A program made the position numbers and the translations under genes. 64,000 bases of DNA from Lachnospiraceae bacterium (GTDB lineage: Bacteria; Bacillota; Clostridia; Lachnospirales; Lachnospiraceae): positions 1-64,000 of the forward strand of contig JAFSXC010000050.1 in NCBI GenBank assembly GCA_017450105.1. The letters are read 5' to 3'. Shown here piece after piece: positions 25,506-33,829 of this stretch (positions are counted from its first letter, which is position 1; each line of letters begins with the position of its first letter). The notes below the pieces were generated by a model. It did no database searches, was not told where the DNA came from, and saw nothing but the letters and a program-made list of their open reading frames with translations.

Positions 25506-26669
25506 TCAGTCCCTTCGAAACAGACGTCGAAGCCTCATGCCCAGAGACCGTTTCTGTATGCGGCGGCACTCCTCCCCTACCTCGCCAAGCTCCTTATGGA
25601 GCCTGCGATATACCTCTCCGAAGAAGAGTACCATATCCTCCTGCCGTCTTTTCGGATCATTTTCCCATTTTTGCGTCTCCGGCAGCTCCTCCGAAAAAAG
25701 CTCCTCCCGGCCCAGATACTCCCTGGCGACGGCCCGGTTTGCTTCCCGGTATTTCCGAAGTACCTCCTCCTGCTCCTCCCGTGACAGATAGCTTAAGCGG
25801 GGTCCCTTTTCCTGCAGCGCTGCCACGGAATAGCCCGCCATCCGATAGCGGTAACTTAAATGATGCGTCCGTTCATCGGGCACATCAATGACATCATTCA
25901 GGGTTCGAAACAGCTCCGTCGTATCGTGGGTAATACTGGGGTTCAGGTCGTTTTTCGGTACCGTATACCGGGAAGAGAACGTAAGTCCCATCGTCCCCAG
26001 GAAGTCGTCAAAGATCGTTTTGTTCTCCCGCTTCCACTGCTTCATGTCGTAAACGCGGACGATCAGGTTTTCCCTTCCGAAAAGCTTTGACAGCTTTTCC
26101 AGGGGCTTCCTGTAATCCGCCGCCAGATAGTCTTCCTTAAGGAGCGGGTGCTCCGCATATTCCCGGTAGCTCATTCGCATCAGGAAAAGCTTTACGTCCT
26201 GCCGGTACAATGAATCCAGGTATTCCAACTGCCGGCGCAGATACACGATGATCTTGACCGTAATGTTGTTCTGCTTTGCAAAGGCAGCCGTCTCGGGCCC
26301 CCATACATCGATGCCCCTCCACAGGACCTCATCCGTCAGGAGAATATTGTCCTTTTCCCTGAACCAGGACAGAAGCAGCGCAAAGCCCTGCTTTCGCCTG
26401 GCCTCATTTTCCCCCTGCATCCCGTCCTTCTGTGAGCCAAGCAGAAACATTCCGTTTCGGTCCGCGCTCGCTGCGCCGGAAGCATAGTCATGATATTTCA
26501 GCCGTTTCGGATCACTTAAGTCCGGGACCTCCCACAGATATTTCGGAAACGGCATCCTTCGAAAGATTACGCCGTCCTCGTACAGAGCCGACTGGTTTTT
26601 CCCGAAAAAGGTCTGGAGCGAAGAGGTTCCGGTTTTCGGAGACCCGATGTGAATATAAAGAGTCTTCAT
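25506..26669 (-). CDS. Sulfotransferase-like protein (paralogue 3)
   Basis: 387 residues. LYIHIGSPKTGTSSLQTFFG (residues 4-23) is the PAPS loop; ILLTDEVLWRGIDVWG and the 3'-phosphate block YLRRQLEYLDSLYRQD follow. The C-terminal YLGREELF and VLFFGEVYRRLHKEL match the paralogues. The central segment RYTVPKNDLNPSITHDTTEL corresponds to the conserved acceptor-side region with Asn and Ser. AAAGGAA precedes the ATG. It lies third after two other sulfotransferases in one transcript. Cytoplasmic location and PAPS use are inferred from the family; the acceptor is unknown. Confidence 0.82.
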   Translation of the reverse strand: MKTLYIHIGSPKTGTSSLQTFFGKNQSALYEDGVIFRRMPFPKYLWEVPDLSDPKRLKYHDYASGAASADRNGMFLLGSQKDGMQGENEARRKQGFALLLSWFREKDNILLTDEVLWRGIDVWGPETAAFAKQNNITVKIIVYLRRQLEYLDSLYRQDVKLFLMRMSYREYAEHPLLKEDYLAADYRKPLEKLSKLFGRENLIVRVYDMKQWKRENKTIFDDFLGTMGLTFSSRYTVPKNDLNPSITHDTTELFRTLNDVIDVPDERTHHLSYRYRMAGYSVAALQEKGPRLSYLSREEQEEVLRKYREANRAVAREYLGREELFSEELPETQKWENDPKRRQEDMVLFFGEVYRRLHKELGEVGEECRRIQKRSLGMRLRRLFRRD

Positions 26670-26686
26670 TTGTTATTCCTTTCGGT

Positions 26687-27880
26687 TCAGCCCTTCTTCC
26701 TTTTCTTTCTTCTGAGTATCCTGGAGAAAAGACGGCAGATCCGGTTTCCGATGGAATACCGGACGATTTCGGCATTTTCCCTTTTCAGGTCATGGATTTC
26801 CTCATAAAGCTGGCGGGTCAGAGCCCCGAAGTAGAGGATCAGCTCCTCCTGCATGGGCCCTGCATCCGGCTCCCACCTTATGGCAGAATCCGCGCCCTTT
26901 TGAAACAGCTCCTCCTGGCCCAGGTATTCCTCGGCGACACGCTTATTTCCTTCCTCAAACTGCTTCTGGAAGGCCGTTTTTCCCTCCTGATCCAGATAGG
27001 TTTTCTTTCCCTTATCCGGGCGGCGGGCCGAGGCGAACAGTCCCGCCCTCTGGAAAAACCGGCTGGCGTTATTGCCGGCTTCCGTCCCCGGGTCAAGCAG
27101 CCGGTTTGTAACCCGCATGATCTCGGTCTGATTGTCCGTCAGGCTCTCATTGGCTGGCTTCCCGGGCAGAAGGAAGCCCTCATCGCTGTCGATCCCGAGC
27201 ACTCCGAGAAACACCGAAAAGATGGTTTTCCCGTCCCGGCTCCAGGCCTTCGGATCATAGACCACCGGCAGGATGTTGTCATGGCCGTAGAGAGAAGCCA
27301 TCGCATCCAGCCGCTTCACATAATCCACGGCAAAAAGCTCGTCCAGAACCGGTTTCCGTTCCATGTATTCCCGGAAGGTAAAGGTACAGAAATGGCTCTT
27401 TACGTCCTCACGGTAATGGGAATCCATGTAATCATACTGCGGCCGCAGAAAGACGATGATCTTTACGGTAATATCGTGCGCCGCGGCAAAAGACCGAAGC
27501 TTCTCCGGGAAGTCCCATAAAGAAAAATCCGTCCACAGATGCTCATCCGTCAGGATGACATTGTCCCCTTCCGAAAACCAGGACAGAACCAGCTCCAGTC
27601 CCTGTTGAAGGCGCTTGTTGTTTTCTTCCTCATAGCCCTTGTACACCTTCCCGTGAAGGAAAAACCCGTTCCGGCTCATCGCCGGCTTTCCCGGCGTTTT
27701 TTCGACTGCGGCCCTGCCTTCCTCATCCAGCACAAAGGTTTCCCGGGCGTAGTCATCATACGGCATCTTCCGGTAAATAAATCCCCTCTGAAACAGAGCC
27801 TCCTGATTCTTCGGGAGAAACTTCTGCAGAGCCGAGGATCCGGTTTTCGGTGTACCGACATGGATATACAGCGTTTTCAT
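26687..27880 (-). CDS. Sulfotransferase-like protein (paralogue 4)
   Basis: 397 residues. PAPS-loop variant LYIHVGTPKTGSSALQKFL (Thr-Ser to Ser-Ser change inside the loop), ILTDEHLWTDFSLWDF and the phosphate block FLRPQYDYMDSHYRED. The C-terminal half keeps VAEEYLGQEELF (Gln in place of Arg) and ILYFGALTRQLYEEI. It resembles paralogue 1 most by these motifs. AGGAGGAG stands 11 bases ahead of the ATG, and the gene is followed after 17 bases by paralogue 3. It probably sulfates another position on the same polymer (inference). Confidence 0.82.
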   Translation of the reverse strand: MKTLYIHVGTPKTGSSALQKFLPKNQEALFQRGFIYRKMPYDDYARETFVLDEEGRAAVEKTPGKPAMSRNGFFLHGKVYKGYEEENNKRLQQGLELVLSWFSEGDNVILTDEHLWTDFSLWDFPEKLRSFAAAHDITVKIIVFLRPQYDYMDSHYREDVKSHFCTFTFREYMERKPVLDELFAVDYVKRLDAMASLYGHDNILPVVYDPKAWSRDGKTIFSVFLGVLGIDSDEGFLLPGKPANESLTDNQTEIMRVTNRLLDPGTEAGNNASRFFQRAGLFASARRPDKGKKTYLDQEGKTAFQKQFEEGNKRVAEEYLGQEELFQKGADSAIRWEPDAGPMQEELILYFGALTRQLYEEIHDLKRENAEIVRYSIGNRICRLFSRILRRKKRKKG

Positions 27881-27916
27881 CTAAAATAACTCCTCCTGCG
27901 TTCCGTCTGCGGCAGC

Positions 27917-29110
27917 CTATCCCCTGCTTTTCCTTCTCTGAAAAAAGCTGTGGATCCGGTAGCCGAGGGAGGACCTTTTCAGCCTGCGGTTTTCCTCCTT
28001 AAGCCTCAGGATCTCCTGATACAGCTCCATACTGAGCTTCCCGAAATAAAGGATAACGTCTTCCTGCATATTCTCAAGGTCCGCGTTCCATTTCACGATC
28101 TCACGCCCCTGTGCCGGAAAAAGCTCCTCCCGTCCCAGATACTCCCTGGCGATCCTGCGGTTTCCTTCCTCATAGCGGGCACAGAACGCGGCCCTTTCCT
28201 CACCGGAGAAATAACGGCAGCCATCCGGGTCCTTCTTCAGAGCGGAACAATCAAGCGCTGCGTTTCGGAACAGCTCCTCCGCCTCCATTCCCTCTTTCGT
28301 ATTCAGATCGGTCAGCCGGTTCATCAGGCGTTTGAGCTCAGCCTGATTATGGGTCAGGCTCACATTCACCCCTCTGGCGGGAAGCTTTACGGGGAGACCC
28401 TCCTTCAGACCGAGATCCTTCATCAGGATCGAAAAGATGGATGTATTCTGCTTTGCCCATTCCGCCGGCTCATAGGCATGGACACACAGCTTATCCTTTC
28501 CGAAAAGCTTTTCCAGATAATCCAGCTTTTTCTGGTAGTCCAGACCGATATAGTTTTCCTGGTGCTTTTTCCAGGACAAAAATTCCTCCCAGGAAACCGT
28601 CAGTCCCGCCGCTTCGATCCGCTGTCTTAAGATGGAATCCAGAAGCTCATCCTGCGGCCGAAGGAACACCATAAGGCGCACCTGAAAGCCGTGCTCCTTT
28701 GCGTACTCCTTCACCCGGTCCATAAAATCCCATAGGAACAGGGAATACCAGATCGCTTCATCGGAAAGGATCACATTCTCCTTCTCCCGAAACCATCCGT
28801 TTATGATCTCCAATCCCTCCGACAACCGTGTCTTGTTCTTTTCCCGGTATTCCTCGCTCCTCCAGCCGTGAAGGAAGTAGCCGTTCCGCCTGGCAGGGAT
28901 CCTTTTATGAAACAGGGACGAGCTGTCCTTGTAGATCAGATCTCCTTCACTGTCCACCTCAAAGGACGGGGCCTTCCGGTAATCCCGGAACGGGAGCTCC
29001 CGGAAGATATACCCGTTTTCATTCAGCATCACCCGGTTTTTCTCAAGAAATTTTTGTATAGCGGAGCTCCCGGTCTTCGGAGTTCCGATATGAATGAACA
29101 AAGTCTTCAT
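27917..29110 (-). CDS. Sulfotransferase-like protein (paralogue 5)
   Basis: 397 residues. PAPS loop LFIHIGTPKTGSSAIQKFL, ILSDEAIWYSLFLWDF and FLRPQDELLDSILRQR as the 3'-phosphate block, then YLGREELF and ILYFGKLSMELYQEIL. It ends in a basic tail (HSFFQRRKSRG), as do the other paralogues, perhaps for membrane or substrate contact. It begins 12 bases after the LicD gene at 29123-29962 and heads the run of three sulfotransferases. Family is clear; function as a glycan sulfotransferase is inferred from the PAPS genes nearby. Confidence 0.82.
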   Translation of the reverse strand: MKTLFIHIGTPKTGSSAIQKFLEKNRVMLNENGYIFRELPFRDYRKAPSFEVDSEGDLIYKDSSSLFHKRIPARRNGYFLHGWRSEEYREKNKTRLSEGLEIINGWFREKENVILSDEAIWYSLFLWDFMDRVKEYAKEHGFQVRLMVFLRPQDELLDSILRQRIEAAGLTVSWEEFLSWKKHQENYIGLDYQKKLDYLEKLFGKDKLCVHAYEPAEWAKQNTSIFSILMKDLGLKEGLPVKLPARGVNVSLTHNQAELKRLMNRLTDLNTKEGMEAEELFRNAALDCSALKKDPDGCRYFSGEERAAFCARYEEGNRRIAREYLGREELFPAQGREIVKWNADLENMQEDVILYFGKLSMELYQEILRLKEENRRLKRSSLGYRIHSFFQRRKSRG

Positions 29111-29122
29111 CCCGTGTTCCTC

Positions 29123-29962
29123 TTACGGCAGACTGCCGTCCTGTTCCCTTTCGTCTTCCAGCACCCATATTTTTCTTGCCGCATAATGGAGCTTGTTTCT
29201 CTCCTCCTCCGGAGGGAGCCTCATAAAGTCTCCGTACAGGCTTTTCAGATAGTACTCATAATTCTTCATTCCGTAAAGCTTATGGCCTTCAAATTCCATC
29301 TCTCCCGGTTCAAACGCGGCCCGCGGGAGAAGCTCCTTTTCTCCCCGAAGTCCCCCGGCAAGGCAGCCGCACCACTCCGATGCATCGAATTCATACCGGT
29401 GCGCCTCAGCATCCAGCTTATGGAATATTTTTTTCTGATCCGCGGTTTCCGCCAGAAGCTTTTTTACTGCCCGCTTCAGAGGGTTTCCCACAAGCGGGTA
29501 TTGCTTTGAAGCATCGTAAAACCGGCCGGTCAGATAGGTAAGCCTTTTCGCCTGGCCGAGCGCCTCCTCACGGGTCTTTCCGCAGCCATCACAGGGAAAA
29601 ATATCCAAAAACACGCCATATCCTTCCACGTCCTTATAATGCCCGGATTCGTAGCGCGTTCTTTTTGAGATCACCTTCGCAAAGGGCCGGGCCAGCGTCC
29701 CGTCATAGTTCTCCGGAGAAAGGACCCAGAAATCCCCTTCCCACGAAACCGCCTCTCTGATCAGTCTGTCATAATCCGGCCGGGGCATCATCACATCCAC
29801 ATCGTCATCCCAGGGAATGAAGCCCTTATGCCGCACCGCCCCGAGCAGAGTCCCTCCGCACAGGAAATAGCGGAGTCCGTGTTCCCTGCAATAGCGGTCA
29901 AGGAACAGGAGGATCTCCAATTCAATACTCTGTAATTCCTTCAGATCCCTGAGCTGTCTCAT
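29123..29962 (-). CDS. LicD-family phosphotransferase (paralogue 2)
   Basis: 279 residues, clearly paralogous to 24646-25458: GLRYFLCGGTLLGAVRHKGF (29-48) and IPWDDDVDVMMPRPDYDRL. All LicD metal-binding Asp residues are kept. The C-terminal WCGCLAGGLRGEKELLPR and MEFEGHKLYGMKNYEYYLKS regions also match. It is the first gene of the LicD-sulfotransferase-sulfotransferase-sulfotransferase-LicD unit. Only a weak GAGAAG stands before the ATG, and no good promoter was found in the repeat-rich upstream region. It probably transfers a phospho-substituent to a different position or sugar than its paralogue. Confidence 0.87.
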   Translation of the reverse strand: MRQLRDLKELQSIELEILLFLDRYCREHGLRYFLCGGTLLGAVRHKGFIPWDDDVDVMMPRPDYDRLIREAVSWEGDFWVLSPENYDGTLARPFAKVISKRTRYESGHYKDVEGYGVFLDIFPCDGCGKTREEALGQAKRLTYLTGRFYDASKQYPLVGNPLKRAVKKLLAETADQKKIFHKLDAEAHRYEFDASEWCGCLAGGLRGEKELLPRAAFEPGEMEFEGHKLYGMKNYEYYLKSLYGDFMRLPPEEERNKLHYAARKIWVLEDEREQDGSLP

Positions 29963-29994
29963 GCTTCTCTACTCTGCTTTCCGAATATATCTTA

Positions 29995-30115
29995 GGAAAC
30001 GCTGATTTAATCAGCGTTTCCTTAGCAGCCTTCGGCGGGATGCGCAGAAAATCGCAGAGGAAGGCCGCAAGCGGCCGCGATTTTCGCGCGGGAAACGCTT
30101 TAATCAGCGTTTCCC
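29995..30115. repeat. Composite palindromic element (MITE/REP-like)
   Basis: A 121-bp unit between the LicD unit and the SDR gene. It starts with the 27-bp palindrome also found at 8947-8973 (29995-30021, identical) and ends with a shortened copy (30091-30114, 3-base deletion). Between them is a large cruciform: GCGC-A-GAAAATCGC (30042-30055) pairs with GCGATTTTCGCGC (30077-30089) around GGCCGC-AA-GCGGCC (30063-30076). No coding potential is seen in 29963-30156. It may terminate transcription on both strands or be a small non-autonomous element. Confidence 0.75.
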
Positions 30116-30156
30116 TTAAAAAATGTTCCGAAATCTGCTCCGAAACGATCCTCTTC

Positions 30157-31155
30157 TCATTTTACCTGATTATCGTTGTTGAGCAAGCCGGGCCGCATAT
30201 CCTCGATCATGTTAATAAACATGTCCTTCAGCCCGGTTTCTGCTTTCCAGCCAAGTGCCGCAAGCTTTCCCGTATCCAGATTCATATGGAGCACGGGAGC
30301 GTAGCCGAAAGCGGCCGTATCCTGTTCCTCGATCCGAACCCCGATCTCTCCTCCGGCGCATTCTGCTGCCACCAGTTCCGCCATTTCACGGATCGAGCAA
30401 TAGGTTTTTTCGTTTGCCGCGTTATAGGCCTCTCCGAACCTTCCTTCCCGTAACACCGTAAGGATCGCCGATGCCGCGTCCTCCGTATAGAGGTAGCTCC
30501 GCTTCGTCTCTCCCTTTGTTTTCAGAACAATATCCCTTTTTTCGATAACGCAGCGCGCAAATTCCGCGAAGACTCTTCCGTCATGATAAAGGACTCCCGG
30601 TCCGAAGGTCTGGGTCAGGCGGAGCACCATGGCCGGAACAGCGTATTCCGCGGCATAGGAAGCACAAAGAGCCTCACAAAGCCGTTTTCCCTCCGGATAG
30701 CTGGATCTGGGCTTCATGGTGTCGAGATCCGTCCCGTGGGTCTCAAGGATCTTCTCATCCGTAGCCGGCGCCCCGTAAACCTCCATCGTGGAAAGAAAGA
30801 CAAAGGCCTCCGGCTTTTTTTTCCGGGCCAGCTCGAGCAGGTTCCTCGTACCCGAAAAGGCGGTATCGATCACCTCCACCGGCGTTTCCACAAAGAACCT
30901 GCTCCCGGTCTCCGCCGCGCCGTGGATCATAAAATCCACTCTGCCGGGGATCGCGGGAAGGCTTCTGACATCGCCTTCGATCCACTCGATCCTGTCGGTC
31001 TTTTCGAAGTCCGAAAAAATATCCTCCGCCCGGTCCCGGTTTCTGGTCAGGGCAAGGATCTTAGCCGGCCGGTCCTTATCCGAAAGGAGCTTACGGATCA
31101 GGGCCTGTCCGATCAGTCCCGTAGCGCCTGTGATCAGGACCGTTTTATTCTCCAT
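30157..31155 (-). CDS. NAD-dependent epimerase/dehydratase (extended SDR, paralogue 1)
   Basis: 332 residues. The Rossmann motif KTVLITGATGLIGQALIRKL (residues 4-23), STMEVYGAPA and the catalytic SSYPEGKRLCEAL (YxxxK) are present. It acts on nucleotide-sugars or related nucleotide-linked substrates. The ATG at 31155 overlaps the end of the cytidylyltransferase gene by 11 bases; an upstream start is possible. A second, related SDR lies at 33816-34880, each next to a cytidylyltransferase, so it may modify the CDP-activated product or supply a sugar for the same polymer. Specific reaction unknown. Confidence 0.85.
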   Translation of the reverse strand: MENKTVLITGATGLIGQALIRKLLSDKDRPAKILALTRNRDRAEDIFSDFEKTDRIEWIEGDVRSLPAIPGRVDFMIHGAAETGSRFFVETPVEVIDTAFSGTRNLLELARKKKPEAFVFLSTMEVYGAPATDEKILETHGTDLDTMKPRSSYPEGKRLCEALCASYAAEYAVPAMVLRLTQTFGPGVLYHDGRVFAEFARCVIEKRDIVLKTKGETKRSYLYTEDAASAILTVLREGRFGEAYNAANEKTYCSIREMAELVAAECAGGEIGVRIEEQDTAAFGYAPVLHMNLDTGKLAALGWKAETGLKDMFINMIEDMRPGLLNNDNQVK

Positions 31156-31870
31156 ACATCTGTGCATTTTCCCTCTCCTCCAGGATCGCCCGCATGATGT
31201 AGAAATCCTCGGGCGTTGTGATCTTAATGTTCTCCGAGGGGCCGTCCACCATGGTCAGCGGGAAATCATAATACTGCATCATCGTACAGGTATCGATAAA
31301 GTTTGTGATCCCCTCGTCAAGCGCCCTCTCATGGAGCTTCAGAACATCCTTCAAGAAGAAGCTCTGCGGCGCCTTCGCGACCCGGGATTTGTCCCTGGTG
31401 GGAACCTGCTCGATCCGGTTCTCTTCATCCACCACCACGATCGTCTCCGTTACCAGGCCGCTCGTAACGGCCGAGCCCTTTTCCTTTACGCAGGCGATGT
31501 TTCTGCTCAGAAGCTCCGGCGTAATCAGAGGTCGGACCCCGTCATGGATCAGCACAACAGCATCCTCTCCTTCGGCGGTTTCCTTAGCCGCCAGAAGACC
31601 CTGATAAATAGAAAGCTGGCCGGTCTCCCCACCCGGAACGATTTTTTTCACCTTTTCGATCCGGTACCGGTAGATCAGGTCCTTCAAATACGGGATCCAT
31701 TCCTCGATACAGGCGATAACGACGTGGTCGATCTCCCCGCATTTTTCGAAATGCTCCAGGGTATAGATAATGATCGGCCGGTGAAAAAGCTCCAGAAACT
31801 GCTTCGGCCTGTCCTTGCTGTGCATTCTCTTCCCGGCTCCGCCGGCAAAGATGACTCCGATATTCTTCAT
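31145..31870 (-). CDS. TarI/IspD-like cytidylyltransferase (paralogue 1)
   Basis: 241 residues. It has the CTP-binding start GVIFAGGAGKRMHSKDRPKQ, VVLIHDGVRPLI near residue 105 and the late Lys-Ser/IKITTPEDFYIM. These motifs are shared by IspD (methylerythritol phosphate) and TarI (ribitol-5-phosphate) enzymes. Placement between a TagF-like transferase and an SDR argues for CDP-polyol formation for a teichoic-like polymer. A TarJ-type alcohol dehydrogenase is not present in the window, so the substrate may not be ribitol phosphate. Its ATG lies one base after the stop of the transferase gene. Confidence 0.85.
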   Translation of the reverse strand: MKNIGVIFAGGAGKRMHSKDRPKQFLELFHRPIIIYTLEHFEKCGEIDHVVIACIEEWIPYLKDLIYRYRIEKVKKIVPGGETGQLSIYQGLLAAKETAEGEDAVVLIHDGVRPLITPELLSRNIACVKEKGSAVTSGLVTETIVVVDEENRIEQVPTRDKSRVAKAPQSFFLKDVLKLHERALDEGITNFIDTCTMMQYYDFPLTMVDGPSENIKITTPEDFYIMRAILEERENAQMYGE

Positions 31871-31871
31871 T

Positions 31872-33047
31872 CTATTTTTCCATCTCCTTCAGGATCCGTC
31901 CGGCGATCTCCTCGGTGCCATGGCCGTTTTCGATCAGCTCCTGATCCTTCACAAAGGCTTCCCACCGCGCATCGGATGCGGCCTGATCATATCCTCCGAT
32001 ATTCTCCTCCAGCTCTTCCATGGACTCTGCGAAGGCAAAGGGGAGAGACCTCATGTCATAATAGATTCCCGGGTACCTGGAATACTCCTCCAGATCCGTA
32101 GCAAAGGTAAACACCGGAATCCGCCGGAGGGCCGCGTCAAACAGGCAGGTGGAATAATCCGAGATCAGCGAATCCGCCGCGCAGATCAGCTCCTGCATAT
32201 CCGGATACTGCGTCACGTTTATGGCCGTATCTCCGAAATCCTTCCCGGACACCTTCTTTGCCATCAGGCTCGGATGCCAGCGCACCAGAACGACCCATTT
32301 TCCTCCGAATCCGGCCTCCAGCGCCTTCTTTACACGTTCCAGATCCATTCCGTAATCTTCATTGCGGTTGATCCCGTCGTCATGTCCCGGACGGTAGGTG
32401 GGGGCATACAAAAGAACCTTCGTCTCCTCCGAAAGGCCGTAATACGAGAAGACCTTCTTCCTTTCCTCCGTGGTATCCCGGAAAAACAGATCATTTCTCG
32501 GATACCCGCATTTCATGATCTCGCCCTCGTAATGCATCCCGTTCCGGTAAACGCCGGTCAGGTGCTTACAATTGGAGGTCATAAGATCCGGCAGCCTTCC
32601 GTTGTTCATCAGGGTTTTCCGATAATCCGCATCGACCTCATGGTCCAGACCGGTTTTTTTAATCCCCATGCCGCCGTGCCAGGTCTGGAGGATGAACTGT
32701 CCCTTCCTCTTCCGGTCAAAATAGGAGAAGAAATGGGTGCAGAGCCATACCTTCGCCGTGGCCATCTCATATTCTCTTTTCGGGGAATAGCGGTAGGGCG
32801 CGATGCGGATGCCTTCGGGGACCGCAAAATCCGCTTCCTTCGCCTTCAGCCAGACGATATCAAGATCCGGTCTGACCTTTTTCAGATATTCCACAAGAAA
32901 CCGGGCATTGTCCCCGTAACGCATACCGTTGCTGGAATGTACCACGATCTTGTTCCGTTTGATCGGGAAGACCCGAAACAGATAGAACAGCACAATCCCG
33001 CATCTTCTGTATACCGCGGTTGCCGCGTTTTTGATCCACTTTTTCAT
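31872..33047 (-). CDS. CDP-glycerol/ribitol glycerophosphotransferase family protein (TagF/TarL-like)
   Basis: 391 residues. An N-terminal amphipathic region precedes a GT-B fold with the family motifs LQTWHGGMGIKKTG (about 128-141), KCGYPRNDLFF, VLLYAPTYRPG and DSLISDYSTCLFDAAL. These enzymes polymerise or add polyol-phosphate units from CDP donors at the inner membrane face. It overlaps the upstream cytidylyltransferase stop in ATGA and is followed directly by a second cytidylyltransferase, so it is framed by two candidate donor-forming enzymes. Which donor it uses cannot be told. Confidence 0.9.
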   Translation of the reverse strand: MKKWIKNAATAVYRRCGIVLFYLFRVFPIKRNKIVVHSSNGMRYGDNARFLVEYLKKVRPDLDIVWLKAKEADFAVPEGIRIAPYRYSPKREYEMATAKVWLCTHFFSYFDRKRKGQFILQTWHGGMGIKKTGLDHEVDADYRKTLMNNGRLPDLMTSNCKHLTGVYRNGMHYEGEIMKCGYPRNDLFFRDTTEERKKVFSYYGLSEETKVLLYAPTYRPGHDDGINRNEDYGMDLERVKKALEAGFGGKWVVLVRWHPSLMAKKVSGKDFGDTAINVTQYPDMQELICAADSLISDYSTCLFDAALRRIPVFTFATDLEEYSRYPGIYYDMRSLPFAFAESMEELEENIGGYDQAASDARWEAFVKDQELIENGHGTEEIAGRILKEMEK

Positions 33048-33760
33048 CCCTGTTTTTCCTTTTCCATCCGAAGATAGGCCTTAAACATCTCCAGGTCATC
33101 CTGGGTCGTGAGCTTGATATTTTTATCGGATCCGGCTGCGAAATACAGGCGCTCGCCGAGCTCCACCATCATCGTGTTCGTGTAGGAGGAGCCGTAGATC
33201 CCGATCTCCTTCTCATAGGCCTCGCGGTATTTCTCCAGAACCTTCCCGTATTTATAGGCCTGCGGCGTACAGACCCGGCGCAGGGTCTCCCGCGGAATAT
33301 ACTGCACCGTGGATTTTTCGTCATCCGCGACGAAGATCTGCTCATTATAGGGAAGCGCCGTCACCGCATTTCCGTACTGCCGGCATTTCACGATCACATC
33401 CGAGAGCACATAGGAATCCACCAGCGGCCGGACGCCGTCGTGGATAATCACGATATCCTCGGGGTCACATTCGTTTTCCAGATAATAGATCCCGTTCCGG
33501 ATGGATTCCTGTCCGGTATTGCCGCCCGGGATCACCCATTTCAGTTTATTGATGTGGAACTGCTTCGCATAGGCCCAGACCATCTCAAGCCATCCCTCCA
33601 CGCAGACCAGCAGGATCTCATCCACCTCGGGATGTCTTTCAAAGCTTTCCAGCGTATAGATCAGAACCGGCTTGTCATGCACCGAAATAAACTGCTTCGG
33701 GATATCCTGTCCCATCCGGGCTCCATGGCCTCCGGCGATAATCACGGCTGTCGTTTTCAT
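33044..33760 (-). CDS. TarI/IspD-like cytidylyltransferase (paralogue 2)
   Basis: 238 residues. TAVIIAGGHGARMGQDIPKQ at the N-terminus, IVIIHDGVRPLVDSYV near residue 105 and IKLTTQDDLEMF near the end match the first copy at 31145-31870. Differences around the substrate pocket (CVEGWLEMVWAYAK against CIEEWIPYLKDLIY) suggest a similar fold with possibly distinct specificity. GAGGTGAG precedes the ATG. The 55-base gap upstream is AT-rich and may hold a promoter. A role in isoprenoid synthesis (IspD) is not excluded, but clustering favours wall-polymer synthesis. Confidence 0.85.
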   Translation of the reverse strand: MKTTAVIIAGGHGARMGQDIPKQFISVHDKPVLIYTLESFERHPEVDEILLVCVEGWLEMVWAYAKQFHINKLKWVIPGGNTGQESIRNGIYYLENECDPEDIVIIHDGVRPLVDSYVLSDVIVKCRQYGNAVTALPYNEQIFVADDEKSTVQYIPRETLRRVCTPQAYKYGKVLEKYREAYEKEIGIYGSSYTNTMMVELGERLYFAAGSDKNIKLTTQDDLEMFKAYLRMEKEKQG

Positions 33761-33796
33761 ATCTCACCTCTCCAGCAGACTCAAAATTACTCTTAT

Positions 33797-33829
33797 ATAT
33801 TATCATTGCTATTATTTACATTCTGTCAA
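33797..33829 (-). promoter_or_regulatory. Possible promoter before the second cytidylyltransferase
   Basis: A perfect TTGACA on the minus strand (33829-33824) overlaps the end of the SDR gene. The best -10 candidates (GATAAT at 33804-33799, TAATAT at 33802-33797) stand 19-21 bases away, longer than ideal, so this is weak support for an internal start of transcription. Confidence 0.35.

Noticed and set aside
29963..30156. A small gene or tRNA in the gap
   Set aside because: The sequence is fully explained by palindromes and shows no cloverleaf or ribosome-bound reading frame.
31145..33760. Calling both cytidylyltransferases IspD
   Set aside because: Motifs do not separate IspD from TarI, but two paralogues flanking a TagF-like transferase favour polymer synthesis; no gene symbol given.
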